IMG/VR virus record: IMGVR_UViG_3300025646_000225
Span: 1 to 29,634 of that record
Length of the DNA stretch: 29,634 bases
Direction: 5' to 3' (one strand)
Source of the DNA: a virus
Below, in pieces: positions 29,560 to 29,634 of the stretch (positions within the stretch are counted from its first letter, which is position 1; each line of letters begins with the position of its first letter). Under the pieces are notes generated by a model. That model saw only the letters and a program-made list of their open reading frames with translations. It searched no databases and had not been told where the DNA came from. The translations under genes were made by a program, and so were the position numbers.

Positions 29560-29634
29560 TCAGTCCAACGTCAAAGTCAGGCTGGTGATCTGGAACGTAT
29601 CCCCCGCCTCCAACGAAGCGCTGGACGTTAGAGC
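29560..29634 (-). CDS. 3' end of an upstream tail gene (truncated by window edge)
   Basis: The - strand is open from the window edge to a TGA at 29562-29560, giving 24 residues ending GDTFQITSLTLTLD. The alternating Thr/Leu/Ser pattern fits a beta-strand at the end of a fibre or baseplate protein. It ends one base before the next gene's ATG, so it belongs to the same late operon. Confidence 0.65.
   Translation of the reverse strand, partial: ALTSSASLEAGDTFQITSLTLTLD

Overview
This window is part of the genome of a tailed double-stranded DNA phage, most likely a podovirus that infects an actinobacterium. No gene here is typical of a bacterial chromosome. The podovirus call rests on a P22 gp4-like adaptor gene followed by a P22 gp10/T7 gp12-like beta-propeller nozzle gene, then large Ala/Gln-rich internal (ejection-type) proteins, with no tail tube or tape-measure gene. 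The actinobacterial host call rests on the C-terminal domain of the endolysin, which looks like a domain repeated in secreted proteins of Actinobacteria (notably Ilumatobacter-like Acidimicrobiia). Both calls are inferences from sequence memory; no search was run.

Layout. Bases 1-6853 (+ strand) are the early/replication arm: four small genes of unknown function coupled by ATGA/TGATG overlaps (plus the tail of a fifth, truncated one), a Cas4-like Fe-S nuclease, an intergenic promoter with a strongly structured leader, an unknown 150-residue protein, a DnaB-type helicase, an archaeo-eukaryotic-type primase, a RusA resolvase, a possible PD-(D/E)XK-like protein, a sigma-region-4-like HTH protein with a hairpin over its start, an Nmad1/MazG-like nucleotide enzyme, two small proteins, and a tRNA gene whose 5' end overlaps the last stop codon. 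Bases 6858-29634 are all on the - strand and hold the late genes. In transcription order (right to left) they are: tail fibre/adhesin cluster, Gly/Ser-repeat protein, large terminase, zinc-ribbon protein, two holin-like proteins, portal, scaffold, major capsid protein, two Lys/Arg-rich proteins, zinc-finger protein, adaptor, nozzle, small virion-type protein, coiled-coil protein, a third basic protein, two internal proteins, a 1993-residue giant internal protein and a GH25 endolysin. The two arms converge at the tRNA. Coding density is very high and no gap exceeds 300 bases.

Regulation. The most interesting signal is a motif found four times on the - strand, each time in a gap before a late gene block: TAGAACG, exactly seven bases, then TAT. 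Its layout resembles a T7-type RNA polymerase promoter (TAATACG, six bases, TATAGGG). Three copies run straight into a GTGATG start with no Shine-Dalgarno. The four copies would split the late genes into blocks: zinc ribbon-holins-portal; scaffold-capsid-basic proteins; zinc finger-adaptor-nozzle; internal proteins-lysin. The + strand instead shows two look-alike extended -10 promoters (TGATACAAT, TGATATGAT) each followed within six bases by an ATG. This fits a switch from host polymerase (early) to a phage-specific polymerase or sigma factor (late); the polymerase gene itself is not in this window.
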